From Micrasema longulum (Eukaryota > Arthropoda > Insecta > Trichoptera > Brachycentridae), in assembly GCA_022494885.1 (NCBI GenBank), contig JAGVSM010002843.1:1-64000 (forward strand): 64,000 bases of DNA, written 5' to 3'. Every line of letters begins with the position of its first letter. Position 1 is the stretch's first letter. Positions 42,801 through 54,290 of this stretch are shown here, one piece after another. Position numbers and translations under genes: made by a program. The notes beneath the pieces are model-generated. The model made no database searches, was not told where the DNA came from, and worked only from the letters and a program-made list of their open reading frames with translations.

Positions 42801-45800
42801 CAAATCTTGCAGCATATAGTAGAATGTGATGGCAAGTCCCCAGACCGTCAATATGGCCGCTACCAGAGATACGGGAGTCAGATACTTTAGGTTTTTCACG
42901 AGATTAAGTAAGATCATGGGAATTAATATCACAAATAGGTACCAATGCACACCGAGATCATATGACAGGTAGTGCGATGCCACGTCTTGTATATTGGCCG
43001 CCACGAATAGGAAATATACACAACAAAAACCAAGTTGTGTCACGCACAAGAATACATTTATCACATTTCTGAAAATGAAAACACAAATTAGAAATGGAGT
43101 CAGTCATCAATGATTCAGTAATATCTTATATGGCCAAAATAACATTCAATTACTTGATTATTTACTTAAAAAATAAAATAATAACATAATGTAATTTTTT
43201 TATATTTTTAAATAGAGCCTTTTTTATTTACTAACTATACTTTGATGTCACAATTTCAATTTTACCCAAAAAAACAATAGGAGCATTAGCTTTATCAATC
43301 AATATTTATTTATTGTCTTTGTTTGTTCTTTTTTACATTGATGTGCCATGTGTTATTTTTTTTATGATGTTCTTGTTTCGTATATTTTTATTGTTCTATA
43401 TTGATTAACTCTTTGATGCACAGCTTACTATTATTTCATTGATTATTGAGTGTAAAATAAAAAAATGGAAACGCTTTTCTAGGTGATATAAATTTGACTA
43501 CCACCATGCCAGTGAGAAGGTGAACAACTCTTTTAGTACCAAAAAAAATCATTGTATATGTGGTATGTTTTTTATACCACTGAGCTTCAAAGATTTAAGT
43601 ATATTATTCATCCCAATTCAACACAGGACTTTGTTCCAATGATAATATCTAAGGGCGGAGGGAACAATCACATAAGTCAACTTTTTCAATTATTTTTTTA
43701 TTTGCTAATCTTGTAGTATGCAACTATATTCACACATGTTCCAAAACTCGTAAGTCAAATAAGGTTATTAAGGATAATATTATCAATGTACTTTATTGCA
43801 CAAAATAAATTTATTAGTTATCTGCTACAAAAAAGATTTCTCAAAGAAGAATATTTTCTAACGTCATGCCTTAAACGACGTAACATTGAAGAGTTATCAC
43901 CTTACTATATATTCCCAATTATGAGCAATAATCAAATTCCCATAAGTATGGAGAAAAAAAGTGTCATTTTTTCAATGTTAGATTTGATTTCCGCAACGTT
44001 TGAGACACAAAAAACTGTCTCCTGAAAGGTAATACATTTTGACTTATGTGGTTGTTCCTCCCGCTTATAAATATACTATTTTACAAAGTGATTAAGATAA
44101 ATTCTCCACAGATGGATATTTTTTTGAGAAGGAAATGTGAAAATCTAGGCATTTACTGGGTTAATGACATGTTATTGCTTAATTTGTGTTACACTTTATA
44201 ATGTGACACGTGTTCATCATTCTGCCTGTGATTTTATTATTTGATAAAAGTACACAGCAAGGAAGCAAAAAATCTGTAAGTATAAACCTACTATTATTAT
44301 AGTGATAATATTAAATGATATACAAAAAGCACAAATTATGTATGTAAATAAGTTCAAAATATATATAAGTACATACTTGATTATTTTCGAATATTTTCTC
44401 AAGCTCTGAGGACCCGTTTCAAATGCAACACCAACTACATCAGAGAATCCCAGGGATGGTATCTGACAGCGGATGCACAGCTCGTGAGCGCACCTTACCA
44501 GCATGTGCATGCAGTGAGTGCATATCACTCCCATGAATAGGGTCCCTATTAAACCTAGAGGACAAACCACCAAACAAAACAGATGAATTATTTACAATAT
44601 TTGAGTTTGTCCAAATGTTTGTTGACAAAAGACTGGATTTCACCCCCTCGGGAGTCGTTAAGATTAACAAATTACAACAGGGATGGAGAATACCTTAAAG
44701 AAGGGAATATGGAAGTCTAGTCTTATAACCATAAGTCCTGTAAATGCCTAGACTTCCATATTCCCTTCTTTAAGGTATTCTCCATCCCTGTTGTACTTTG
44801 ATTAATTATTTGGCTCTCAGCTTGAAGTTTTAATGTAAACATATCAACCGTGTTTAGGGCAAAAGCTTCAAACCACAATTATGGAAAAGGGGTTTTCATT
44901 ATTTTTGATGTGTTTTCTAACCTTTATTACGTAGGTCTTGCAGAAAAGCGGTTTCATTATTTTAAACATGTTTTTTAGCTAATTATGTAGATATTGTAGA
45001 TATATTCTAGAAAAAAAAAAAACTGCGAACACTTATTGGCACAATTGTTTTTCCAGAATGTGTATAAGACTCACGTAATTGGTAAAAAAACACATTAAAA
45101 CTAATAACAACTTTGGCGGAAATTGTAGTTGAAGCCTTTGTCCTAAACACAGTTGATAAATTATACCATAGAATTAAGAATAGTCTAGAAAGCGTAGAAT
45201 CATATTTGAAAACATCGGACTGTGTCCAATAATTCCCCCACTATGCCTCACTTTCGCCGCGCGCATTCATGATGCCGTCGCGTAATGTTGCACGATGGGA
45301 AAAAATATAATTATAACACAAATGTAAGGTTAAAAAAAAGCAATCTGTTAATTTCTCTAAAGTTTTATTGTGCACGCGGAAATATTGATTGACACAACAG
45401 AGTAGATAAGTAAATGGTCATTTAATAAGAGTAATTAAATTAATAAACTTTAAACTTAAAACAAATTTTATTTTACATAAAACTGATATTTTTATATCAT
45501 GTTACATAATATTTGATGTTTTAAAGATAATGTCGGTCAAATGTCCACGATAGAGTTGTTTAATCCGAGATCCAATTTCGATTAGTTCTCTCATTAAATG
45601 AGCAAAGTAGGGTAAAAAAAAATTTACTACCCTGGCAACACTAACAAAATGTTCATTTTGTTTCTTCGACAATCTATCAGATGGAAAAATAATTCCATTT
45701 TTAAGTAATGCATTTGTTACATACACATTCATTTGCTAATTACACATGAAATGTGATTGCATTCTGTTTCTTTAAGATCCTAGCTGTATTTCTACACTTT

Positions 45801-48800
45801 AAAAGGACACAACACGGCATAGTTGAATTCAAATCAGGAGTTGCGTACTGAGCGACGTCTACAAAGAAACTAATGGGTCAAAACGTAAATCTGCTCACTT
45901 ATGAGTAGTTTAGTCGCCTTCTGTTTGATGTGCGTGTGCGGTTTCTGAACTATTCTTAATTCTATGTATAATACATTATTATTGTAGTCATAATAATAGC
46001 AATAATATTTTTTATTCCAGTAATAAGGCTGAATAGTGCAAAGCCAATTTTACTATATAACAACAAAAAAAATATTTTCATGAAACAGTATCCAAAGTAA
46101 TAACTGACCTATATAAATAAAATAAAAAATGTTCCTAAAGAATTTAAACTATGATAATAAATTTAAATTAAATGAAAATAAACAAATGGTAAGGAAAGAA
46201 AAAAAGAATGAATTATCATAAGAAAAAAATAAAGTTGTAAAAATCAAAATTATAGTTCATTATCACTTGTACCCAATGCTTGAACAAAACTAAGAGTTCG
46301 CTTGAGTAAGTCAATAAGTAAGTAAGACTAGCTCTTGTGCTTGGAGAGTGACTTACACTGTTATAGTTATTTGGTAATTTGAAGTTATATAATTAAGAAT
46401 AAAATTTATAATATAATATTATAATTAAGAATAATGATATTGCTAGGGTCAATTCAAAATATTTCCTAAATATCTTACTAATAAATCAGACAATTTGCCA
46501 ATGTTATTAAATCTTTGGTAACATACATAAATTTCAGGCACACATCAACAATTTTACTATTAATATTTTAGGGCTTTAGGGGATGATCTCAATACAAACA
46601 TATATCTAAACTTGTAATATAAAGATGTCTGACTAATACACAAATTTTTAAACCAATTCTAGAATTGCTTTTGCTAGAACACAGCACTAGATTTTTCAAG
46701 TAATAAACATAATAATAAGTACGAGCTAGTCATACAAAAATTAATAATTGTATCGGACATTGCCACTTGTATAGAGAAAGGAGGCGAAATGCTGCCTACA
46801 GCGCAGCGACGCGCGCCGAACATGAAATATTATGTCAAGCCTAGCGGCCCTTGTTCGGGCTCGTAGACGCGAGAGTTTCGGAGATGATAGCTGCACCTGG
46901 AAAAGAGCTCGACCCCCCGGCAGCGGCTGGAGCTTGGTGCTATAACGTAAAGAACTATACGAGTGTTTTTTTGTAATAATTTATATGTTGATTTTCTTGT
47001 TTATTTCAGCTATGAGTCTCGATTTTGTAATCTAATAAGCTGCCCCTTAAATAAAGATCGTTAATTATGTCACTTGCGGAGGCAGACGTTAGAATATTGA
47101 GACTCCAGCCACAAATATGTACAGGATTGTGAGGTATTAGGCCTCACAGATCCCACTAAAACTTTTATTACCCTTTTACCAAGTATGTAGGATCAATCCC
47201 CTTGTTATTTTTGTGTCAATTGAGACACGGGAAAGATGCCTACATACTTAATTCATATGTACACTCTACCAACAGAGTTATTCCGTTTCTAAAATAGATT
47301 GAAGAAACAAAATGTAAAAATGTTACGCCAATGAGAGAGCGCGCTACAAGTTAATTCGGGACAGTCCGACCCCCTCTAGCTCTCTTCTGCGGCTTATCTA
47401 TGCTGTCTCGCACCGTGTCGTTGGACATGTTGCGCGGACATGTTGCGCGGTTGCGCGACATGGTACAAATAGTTTAATAAAACCTGTTTGTTTTTTATTA
47501 ATAAAGTGTGTTTTATTTTAATTTCGCCCTCTCCGCCATCGACTCCGTCGCCTGCCCTTTTGGAGGACATCACCGCCGACCCAGCCAGAGAAGTCTATCT
47601 CATCCGATATAGCGGGAATAGCAGCTGCAGAGCCACCCCTATCTACAGTTCAACTATATGCACGGCGAGGTGTAGTGTATAATAATTTTCAAAAATCTGA
47701 TAGCTATTTCAGGTTACTGTCTGTTCAGTGCTCTTTTTCTGTTCAGAACTTCTGGATTATTCATAAAAAGCCATGTATAATAAATACAATATTTTACCAA
47801 ATACATGTGATAAAGAATTATAAATTAGTTGAATATTGTGTGATCTAACAGTATTACATAATGTAAAACTGACATTTTTTGACAAAGCGACCATGATCTA
47901 ATCATGCATTAAAAAAAAAAAAAATAGATAAGAAATTATTGAAGTAGGCCAAGTTTACATTCCTTTTATATTTATTATTTATAGAACTAAATATAAAAAC
48001 ATTGTTGAAATCATTAGCTTCAAAGATGTCCTAGAACTAGTTTTATAACGAATAATATTCTATACATACAGCCAGGCTGTAATAAAAAACAAATTAATAA
48101 TTAGATACAAAAATCCCCATTAAGGCTGTAGTCTAGTAAAACGAACGTAAAATTAGGAAATCATATGATTTTGTCATTTTAAAAAGAATGTTTTTTTAAA
48201 TAGCGCAATAATAAAAAAACATAAATTAGATAAAAACAATATTTTTTAAAGGTATTTCTGTTAAAAAATATACTTGAAAGTTTTATGTAACTAAAATATA
48301 ATTACTTTTAGACCCGCAGATTACGCCATTTCAAATTTAGACTAAACTTAGGTATCTGGGATGAGAGGTTGAAAAAATCAAGAAAGGAGCTCGGCATTGG
48401 TTTGGACATGTAGAGCGAATGGACAGCGAAAGAACGGCTAAAAATATTTACGATGCAAATGTTGATGGATGCAGAAATAGAGGAAGACCGAGAAAGACAT
48501 GGCACGACCAAATCAAACGAATATTTGAAGATGGACATGTTAAAAGTCGGAATAATCAGCGCTCATGCATGAGAAGATGTATAAATGTAGAGGAAGCTAG
48601 ATCTGTATACAAAGATAAAGTGATTTGGCGTTCTATCCTCTTTGCCTACCCTTACGAGGAAACGGCGTGATGGTTTGTTTGTTTGTTTGTAGTTATTTTC
48701 TCAGTGTTCAAATTTATTTTGTAAAAATGTCTACAAAACTTCAACGTTATATAAAAATATCTGTGATTGTTTCATTATCCAAACAAAAAAATTCTAATAC

Positions 48801-51656
48801 TGATAAAGCAAATCAGATTCAGTGCAATGAATCATCTGTGAGGATTTTTTTTTTTTAATTTCAAGAAAGTGGTACTTCAAATTGAAAAGCGGGTACTGGA
48901 TTAAAAAGCTGCACTTCAGAATGTGACTATCGTTTCCTAAAACATCATTTTGCATCAGCTTCGAAACTAAGAGCATGACTTCAGGAATCCTTCAGTGTTA
49001 GAGTATGAATAGTCCAAAACAAACTCAATATTTGTTTTTCAAAAAAATCGGTTTACTGACGAGAAGACCGGCGAAAAAATGACACAATTTTTTACTACTC
49101 TACATGTCCCTTTTCTACTTCTGCTACCAGCAAGTAGTAAGAGTGGAATATGATTATCTCGACACACAACCCTAACTTCTTTTACTTTCATACATCTTGG
49201 CAATCATGCCCTTTGATTATCCTGACCAAATTTGAGATTTAAATTTATATGAACATGACTTCATTATTGTATCGATTTGCTAGTTATTGCATATTAACCA
49301 TCTGCAGGCAAGAGTTTATTTAACACAGACCTATTTCATGTCAACAAAACAGAATTTATTCTTTTTTAAATTGATAACACATATTATTACTACCATAAAA
49401 AAGACTCAAGACCTAGTCTTGGAGGAGATTTAGGAATAGAGATGAGAGCATTCACTCAGTAGCCTGGCTCGATTTAGGCTTGGAGGGTAAAAATTAACTT
49501 ATAGGTACAATTGATCTACACAGGTTGCAGTGACATCAGGATTTTATTTAGCACTGAACCCCATTATTAAGAATATAACAGAATATCATAACAAAATGTC
49601 GATTAGGTAAAGAGCACATATTTGCGACTTTTGACTATTTATACTTTCTGAAGACTTAGGAAAAAATTCAAATGTTTGTAACTTACCTACAGCCAATCCT
49701 GCATTTTTGAAAGCATCCGGCATAGCCAAGATACCTGTTCCAACATTTCCTTTCAGCAGATGTATGAGAGTATCCAAATTGGATGTGGGATGTTCCAAGT
49801 TTCGATCCAATATTGGATTATAGTTGTTTTTACATGTGCTCTGGAACGCCTCGGAATCAGAATCACCAATCTGCTTCTTTTCCTCGGTCGTTGAATCATT
49901 GGTAACTATTCCATCAAACGGTTGAACCTCTGGATTTTCGGGATCTCCTGGACCAATAAGCAAGGGTTGTCTTTCTTCCTTCATTTTGCTCTGTCGAAAA
50001 ACAATAAATTATGAACATGAAATTATTTTTCACAGCACGATTTATTTTTACATTTTTGGCCAATTTACTATGGAAGTAACATTTATACAGGAATATGAAC
50101 AAATAAAACATAAAATGTATTATCATCAATTTTAACAGGTATTATGAAGCTAAAATGAGTAAATTTTTTTTAATTTATATATTTTATTTTTGAGCTAATT
50201 TGAATTACTGCAAAAAACACCCAAATATTTTAATTCATTTTAACCTCACCGAGAATCGAATCCAGAATCTTAAGCGTATTAAACATTTAACCAAAAGCGC
50301 TGCTAATATGTATGAATGCATATCTTAAAAACAGCTGTATCCAAAATTTGAGATTATATTTTTCGTACCCCAACAACAAAAATGATGGAATGTGGAATTT
50401 GCAAAAGTATTTTTATATGCATCTTCAGACGACAATAAGATTCACAATACAAATACTGAATTATTTAAAACATATTGCATTTATTTGCCGATGAATTAAA
50501 AATAGGTAATGTTTATAGAAAATCTTCCTTATCAAACAAGTATAATGTCATGTTCTAAAATATTTATCCTAAATTATGATTGCCAGTTTTATCATTTATG
50601 AGAAGACTGAAATTTTAAATGCCTCTGCAAAAAATTACAGATTTTGTACTCACTTTTTTGTTACGATTTATCTCAAAGCATTGTTTACGTGCAAATTACA
50701 TCACATAAGTTATTAACAATCAACCAATTTTAAAATACGAGTTAAAGAGTTTATCTTATCACAAAAATAAATTCGTTTTAATTGGTATAATTTAGCGCAA
50801 GAGAAAACTATTAATTCAACGATACTCAAGCATGCAATATGCATGAAATCATGGAAATTTCAGACATTATTATTTAAAAATAAATTTATGTTAAAGAAAA
50901 ACATAATAATGAAAAATGAAACAAAACCCTTATTATTATTATGGATAACTTATATAGCGCCATTTTCGTAATAAAATACCTCAAGGGCGCTTTACATGGT
51001 GATTCTATTGTTAAGTTAATTTAATTAAAGCTTTTAAATTTGTAATTTAATTAAAATAATTTATTTTGTTGTCACATGCTACGGATTTATTCAAATGATT
51101 TAGAGAACAAGTGGGTTTTTAGTTTTTTCCGAAACATCACTTCACTTTCACAGCCTCGCACCTCTGCTGGGAGAGCATTCCGAGAGTAGAGGTATAATAA
51201 CTTTTCCTCTCGCCATAGACGTAGCTGATCTAAGCGTGAGACGCCTGTCAGCTAGTTCATCTGGAATGCATAGTTCCCTTAGATATTCCGGAGCCGAGTT
51301 GTGCAGTGACTTATACATAAGCCAACAGAGTTTGTATTCGACCCTCTGTGGAAAACGTAGCCAGTGTAGTTCCCGAAGTAGTGGAGTGATATGACTGAAC
51401 TTAGAGATTCCGAAAATAAGTCTCGCTGCGGCATTCAATACAGATTGTAGGCGAGTCATTTTGTTCATTGTTAGACCCTTAGTCACAATGAAAGTAAAAA
51501 TAATAACATTACTCATTCCATCATCTAAGTGAATAATACATTTTAAAATTGCATACAATATTGATATTTAAATAAACATACTACTAAAGTTTTAATAAAG
51601 AATGATAAAAATATGTTTTAAGAAAATAAGTAATAACATACCACAGAAAACCCCAT
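39848..51656 (-). CDS. Proton-coupled amino acid transporter (SLC36 family)
   Basis: Coding exons on the minus strand: 51656-51642 (proposed), 49990-49687, 44554-44377, 43068-42708, 41452-41274, 40606-40434 and 40089-39848. Phases agree at every junction. The product is 483 residues, or 476 if it starts at the ATG at 49984 (MKEERQPLL). After an acidic cytosolic N-terminus comes the family signature [22 protein letters not shown] in membrane segment 1. About ten further hydrophobic segments follow, with FEGIGVV and, near the end, [18 protein letters not shown], as in SLC36/pathetic transporters. These carry small neutral amino acids with protons out of lysosomes or across the plasma membrane and feed TORC1 signalling. 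The 15-base first exon (MGFSV, donor GTG|GTATGT) joins in frame through SK to MKEE; it is an inference from phase and splice sites. Large introns hold several transposon remnants. Which paralogue it is was not resolved. Confidence 0.88.
41862..42010 (+). repeat. Foldback family F, left arm only
   Basis: TACAACAGAGATAAAGAACA, AAGTCTAGGCATCTACAAGG and ACCTGTCATTGGCTGG are followed by ACACTGTGTAACATTCACCATT. They align with 27617-27760. The right arm is missing or unrecognisable. SLC36 intron. Confidence 0.6.
42011..42707. other. SLC36 intron sequence, nothing recognised
   Basis: AT-rich intronic sequence to the right of the foldback copy and before the next exon. Confidence 0.3.
43069..44100. 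other. SLC36 intron, nothing recognised
   Basis: AT-rich; the open frame at 43786-44025 on the plus strand (ending TFETQKTVS) has no family features, but the two GGGAGGAACAACCAC-like blocks at 43655-43672 and 44047-44065 are inverted and may bound a small element. Confidence 0.3.
44101..44230 (+). repeat. Degraded foldback family F copy
   Basis: TCCACAGATGGATATT, AAATCTAGGCATTTACTGGG and TGACATGTTATTGCTTAATT match the left arm with many changes. Very near the SLC36 exon at 44377-44554. Confidence 0.4.
44580..44795 (-). mobile_element. Foldback family F, perfect palindrome with tail
   Basis: Arms 44673-44720 and 44748-44795 are exact reverse complements over 48 bases (TACAACAGGGATGGAGAATA and on), with a 27-base loop. 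The family tail lies on the other side (44580-44672) in reverse: GTCCAAATGTTTGTTGACAA, then TGGATTTCACCCCCTCGGG. Orientation is opposite to 27617-27945. The lack of mismatches suggests recent insertion or arm correction. It begins within 30 bases of the SLC36 exon ending at 44554. Confidence 0.75.
45161..45971. mobile_element. TIR-bounded element of unknown type with an ORF
   Basis: CATAGAATTAAGAATAGT at 45167-45184 is exactly reversed at the right end (ACTATTCTTAATTCTATG, 45949-45966). The flanking TTATA/TATAA extends the match. Between the ends is a GC-rich block (45240-45300) and a minus-strand frame (45732-45502, 76 codons) with [20 protein letters not shown], not recognised. Size and ends suggest a non-autonomous DNA transposon. 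SLC36 intron. Confidence 0.5.
46742..47700 (+). mobile_element. Possible LTR-retrotransposon remnant
   Basis: Two GC-rich blocks, 46780-46930 and 47330-47690, lie in AT-rich intron. From TGTTACGCC (47321) the second block has paired AATAAA motifs (near 47479 and 47500), as in an LTR U3-R region, then a C-rich leader with frame 47488-47682. No second LTR copy, integrase or protease was seen, so this is at most a solo or broken LTR. Confidence 0.3.
48345..48695 (+). mobile_element. Non-LTR retrotransposon 3' end (family L1)
   Basis: The frame 48419-48670 reads through [38 protein letters not shown] and [15 protein letters not shown]. The right end has CCTACCCTTACGAGGAAACG and a GTTT-repeat tail. 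It is close in sequence to 32255-32765 and 6505-6835. It is antisense to SLC36 in its long second intron. Confidence 0.7.
48696..49686. other. SLC36 intron, right part, nothing recognised
   Basis: No exon or repeat recognised. A patch at 49395-49480 (AGACCTAGTCTTGGAGG) is GC-richer but unexplained. Confidence 0.3.
50930..51485 (-). mobile_element. CR1/jockey-type LINE C-terminus with 3' tail
   Basis: On the minus strand, [60 protein letters not shown] and [10 protein letters not shown] form the end of a CR1/L2-type reverse transcriptase ORF. The 3' tail (51010-50930) has AGCGCCCTTGAGGTATTTTA, a pairing ATGGCGCT and TAATAATAATA. It lies between the proposed first and second coding exons of SLC36. 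Confidence 0.75.
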
Positions 51657-52069
51657 TTTTAATTGCTAATAATATTCGATGCTTAATAATTTCAATGCTA
51701 CCGGAGAATGTGTTTGTATTAACAGACCAACTACAAATGACATAATCAGTGACAAAAATTCATAAATGTTAGATTAAACAGTGACCCGTTATAGTAAAGC
51801 GTATAGCTATTGGTCACTAAGTCAATATCTTAGTGGAATGGAAAATTTATTGGGTCAGATAAAAACTGTGAAAGAATTCATATGAATTTAATTATTATTA
51901 TAAGAATTGATATTTTTATTTATTTTTTCAATGTTAAAAGTATTGTTTATTTTGTGGTGAAACATAAATAGTTATATTTAAAAAATAAAAGAGAAAATAA
52001 AATAAAAATATCACAAACATACGTAACTACAGTATAACTTTATTTTTAAAAGTTCATTTTCACAGATAT
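51657..52069. other. Upstream of SLC36, probable 5' UTR and promoter
   Basis: If the exon at 51642-51656 is real, the transcript start lies here. No core promoter motif could be fixed. Confidence 0.3.
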
Positions 52070-52165
52070 TACATCAACAGAGATGGAGAATCTCCTTGAA
52101 AAGAGAATATGTATTATGGGAGCATGTACAAGTACAAGGTTTATGACCTGTTATTGGCTGGTGAC
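52070..52165 (+). repeat. Foldback family F, left arm fragment
   Basis: ATCAACAGAGATGGAGAATC, then GTTTATGACCTGTTATTGGC. The rest of the element is missing. Confidence 0.55.
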
Positions 52166-52632
52166 AGTTAATTGATCATTAAAATAAAATATTATACCAC
52201 ATAAATCGAATATTATTTTTATTATAAATATTAATTACTAAATAGAATTGCAACTAGCCCAGGAATATTAGACCAAAAATAGCAATAAACAAAAAATGCT
52301 TCATTACCAGCTGATTTTTTGCACACGTGTTCTAGATGTGCTACTCTCAAAACTCCCCACCCCTCCGGCAACTACACGTGGACCGGACCATCTTCTAGGA
52401 ATTCAGCAAAAACATGTGTTTGCACATGTGCGATACTGCGACAGTGACTAGTGACTACAAAAGCTACCCTTCGGATATTTTTATATGTAATGTTATCCAC
52501 AGTGTTGAAGTGCTTCATCTGTTTAGTTTTTTATTGTTTACTTTTTAGCATGAACACTTTGCAAATTTACTATTATGCTCAATGTTTGTTTTTGTAAATT
52601 TATTGATAAATTTTATTTTCCAAAATTTCACT

Positions 52633-53008
52633 CGTCCATGCACTTTGTAGCTGCAAGACGATTAGTAATCTAGCTTCAATAGGTAAATGTTATCAACTAT
52701 CAAATATCCAAATTTAGTAAGTGAGGTCTAGAATTCCAACCATCCATGCGCTCAGTAGCTGCAAGACTTGTTGTTATCTAACTTCTATTTTTATAAATTT
52801 GTTTTTTATTATTTTTTTTTAAATATCACGAAATCTCTAAACTTTATTGTCAAATAAAAAATGTGAATAGGGGCTAGATTTCTTATTGTCTATGCGCTCT
52901 GTAGCTACAAGACGTGCTGTAATCTAGCTCCTGTATATCATAATTGGAGACAAGGAACAAGAATCTTAACCGTCCATCCGCTCTGTAGCTGCAAGACGTG
53001 GTGGGATA
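52633..53008 (+). repeat. Degenerate four-copy repeat
   Basis: Four copies of a core close to GCTCTGTAGCTGCAAGACG, each preceded by GTCYATGC and mostly followed by a TAATCTAGCTTCT-like segment, begin near 52633, 52742, 52888 and 52972. Spacing varies from about 85 to 146 bases because the AT-rich spacers differ. Confidence 0.6.
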
Positions 53009-53085
53009 TTTATTTATTGTACAGCGCCCTTGAGGTGATTTTCACAAAAACGGCGTTATAAAAGTTATCCATATATATATATTTA
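53009..53085 (+). repeat. LINE 3' tail with AGCGCC stem-loop
   Basis: TACAGCGCCCTTGAGGTGAT then ACAAAAACGGCGTTATA and a TTATCC/ATATAT end, the reverse of the 17025-17100 copy. It starts exactly where the degenerate repeat above ends. Confidence 0.55.
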
Positions 53086-53889
53086 TATTTATTCACTGCT
53101 ATAACGAGCTATAATACTTCTCAGACATACCGAAAAAAAATACTGCCAACAATTGAGCAATTGTTAAAAACATAATTTTGAAAATAAAAACTTAAGTAAT
53201 AAAATAACATCGTGTCGGCTAACTTAGGACCAATGCCGCTGGGCCCTGGGCGACACTATGAAAGTGTCTAAGTACCCAATTAGTGTTTTCGTCAACTACA
53301 TCAATAAAAAGTATCAAACATATGGTTGAAATTGCGGGTAAAAAATCCAAGCTTTGTAAACTCAGTAAATACCGGCTCAGCACCACGTTATAATAATTTA
53401 CAACTTCTTTTGTAGTTTATAAATGACACCCTTGTTTCGGGGGTTTTCCAGTTTTTTCAATGTTCTATGGTCAATGCACAATAAACATTATAAGTGAGTG
53501 ATTTCAGATCAGTTAAAAACTAATCCCTGAATTTTATACATGTCCACTAACAACATGATATTGAGAAACTGGTATGATTGTAATTGTATGCATTAATTAT
53601 AATTTTTCTTAACAGTTTCTTTTAATTTTTATTATCTGTATGAATTATAAGTAAATTTATTTGTTTACTTAGTGACAATATGCAATGGCGATTGTATTAA
53701 AAAAAACCTTTCTCTGATATAACGAGCAAATTCAGTCGGTTCTATCTTCCTCATAACAACCAAGTTCTACTGTATATCAAATATTAGTATGATTCTTCAG
53801 TTCATATAGACTGTTAGTCAACCAAAAAATGTTTTATTTATAAAATAAATAAAAATATTTGTGACTTCCAGCAGGTTTATTACATGACA

Positions 53890-54290
53890 TTATCATTCAT
53901 CATCTACGAACTTTTACCTGCGGCTTCGTTTGTGTGGTAATATGGAGAAATTAGTTATTTAATTAGTTTTTTCATTTAACAATAAGAATGTTCCAATATA
54001 TTTTTTGGGATAAAAATAGCCTGTATTGATTGCTGCTCTTCCAACTAACGCTATGCAAAAAAAATAATGATTTGTTAGTCAATAGCGACGTAGCATCGTT
54101 ATTCTGTTTTAATATTAATTCATTTCCCACTAAGAATTAATTTTTCCCGAGGAAGTGATTTTTTTCTGGATGAAAAGTAGCTTGTGACATGTTTGTTGCA
54201 CTTGCTCCAGCTCTCTGGCTATCCCTATGCAAACAATCACGTCAATCGGTCACTCCGCTGCGACGTGAAATAAGTACAGCTTTTCTACCA
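53890..54290. repeat. Probable LINE-derived interspersed repeat
   Basis: Segments TTTACCTGCGGCTTCGTTTG, GGGATAAAAATAGCCTGT and AATCACGTCAATCGGTCAC resemble the common insect repeat with CCCGCGGCTTCG, AAAGTAGCCTATG and AAATCGGTTCA blocks that sits at RTE-type LINE 3' ends. It is strongly diverged. Confidence 0.4.
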
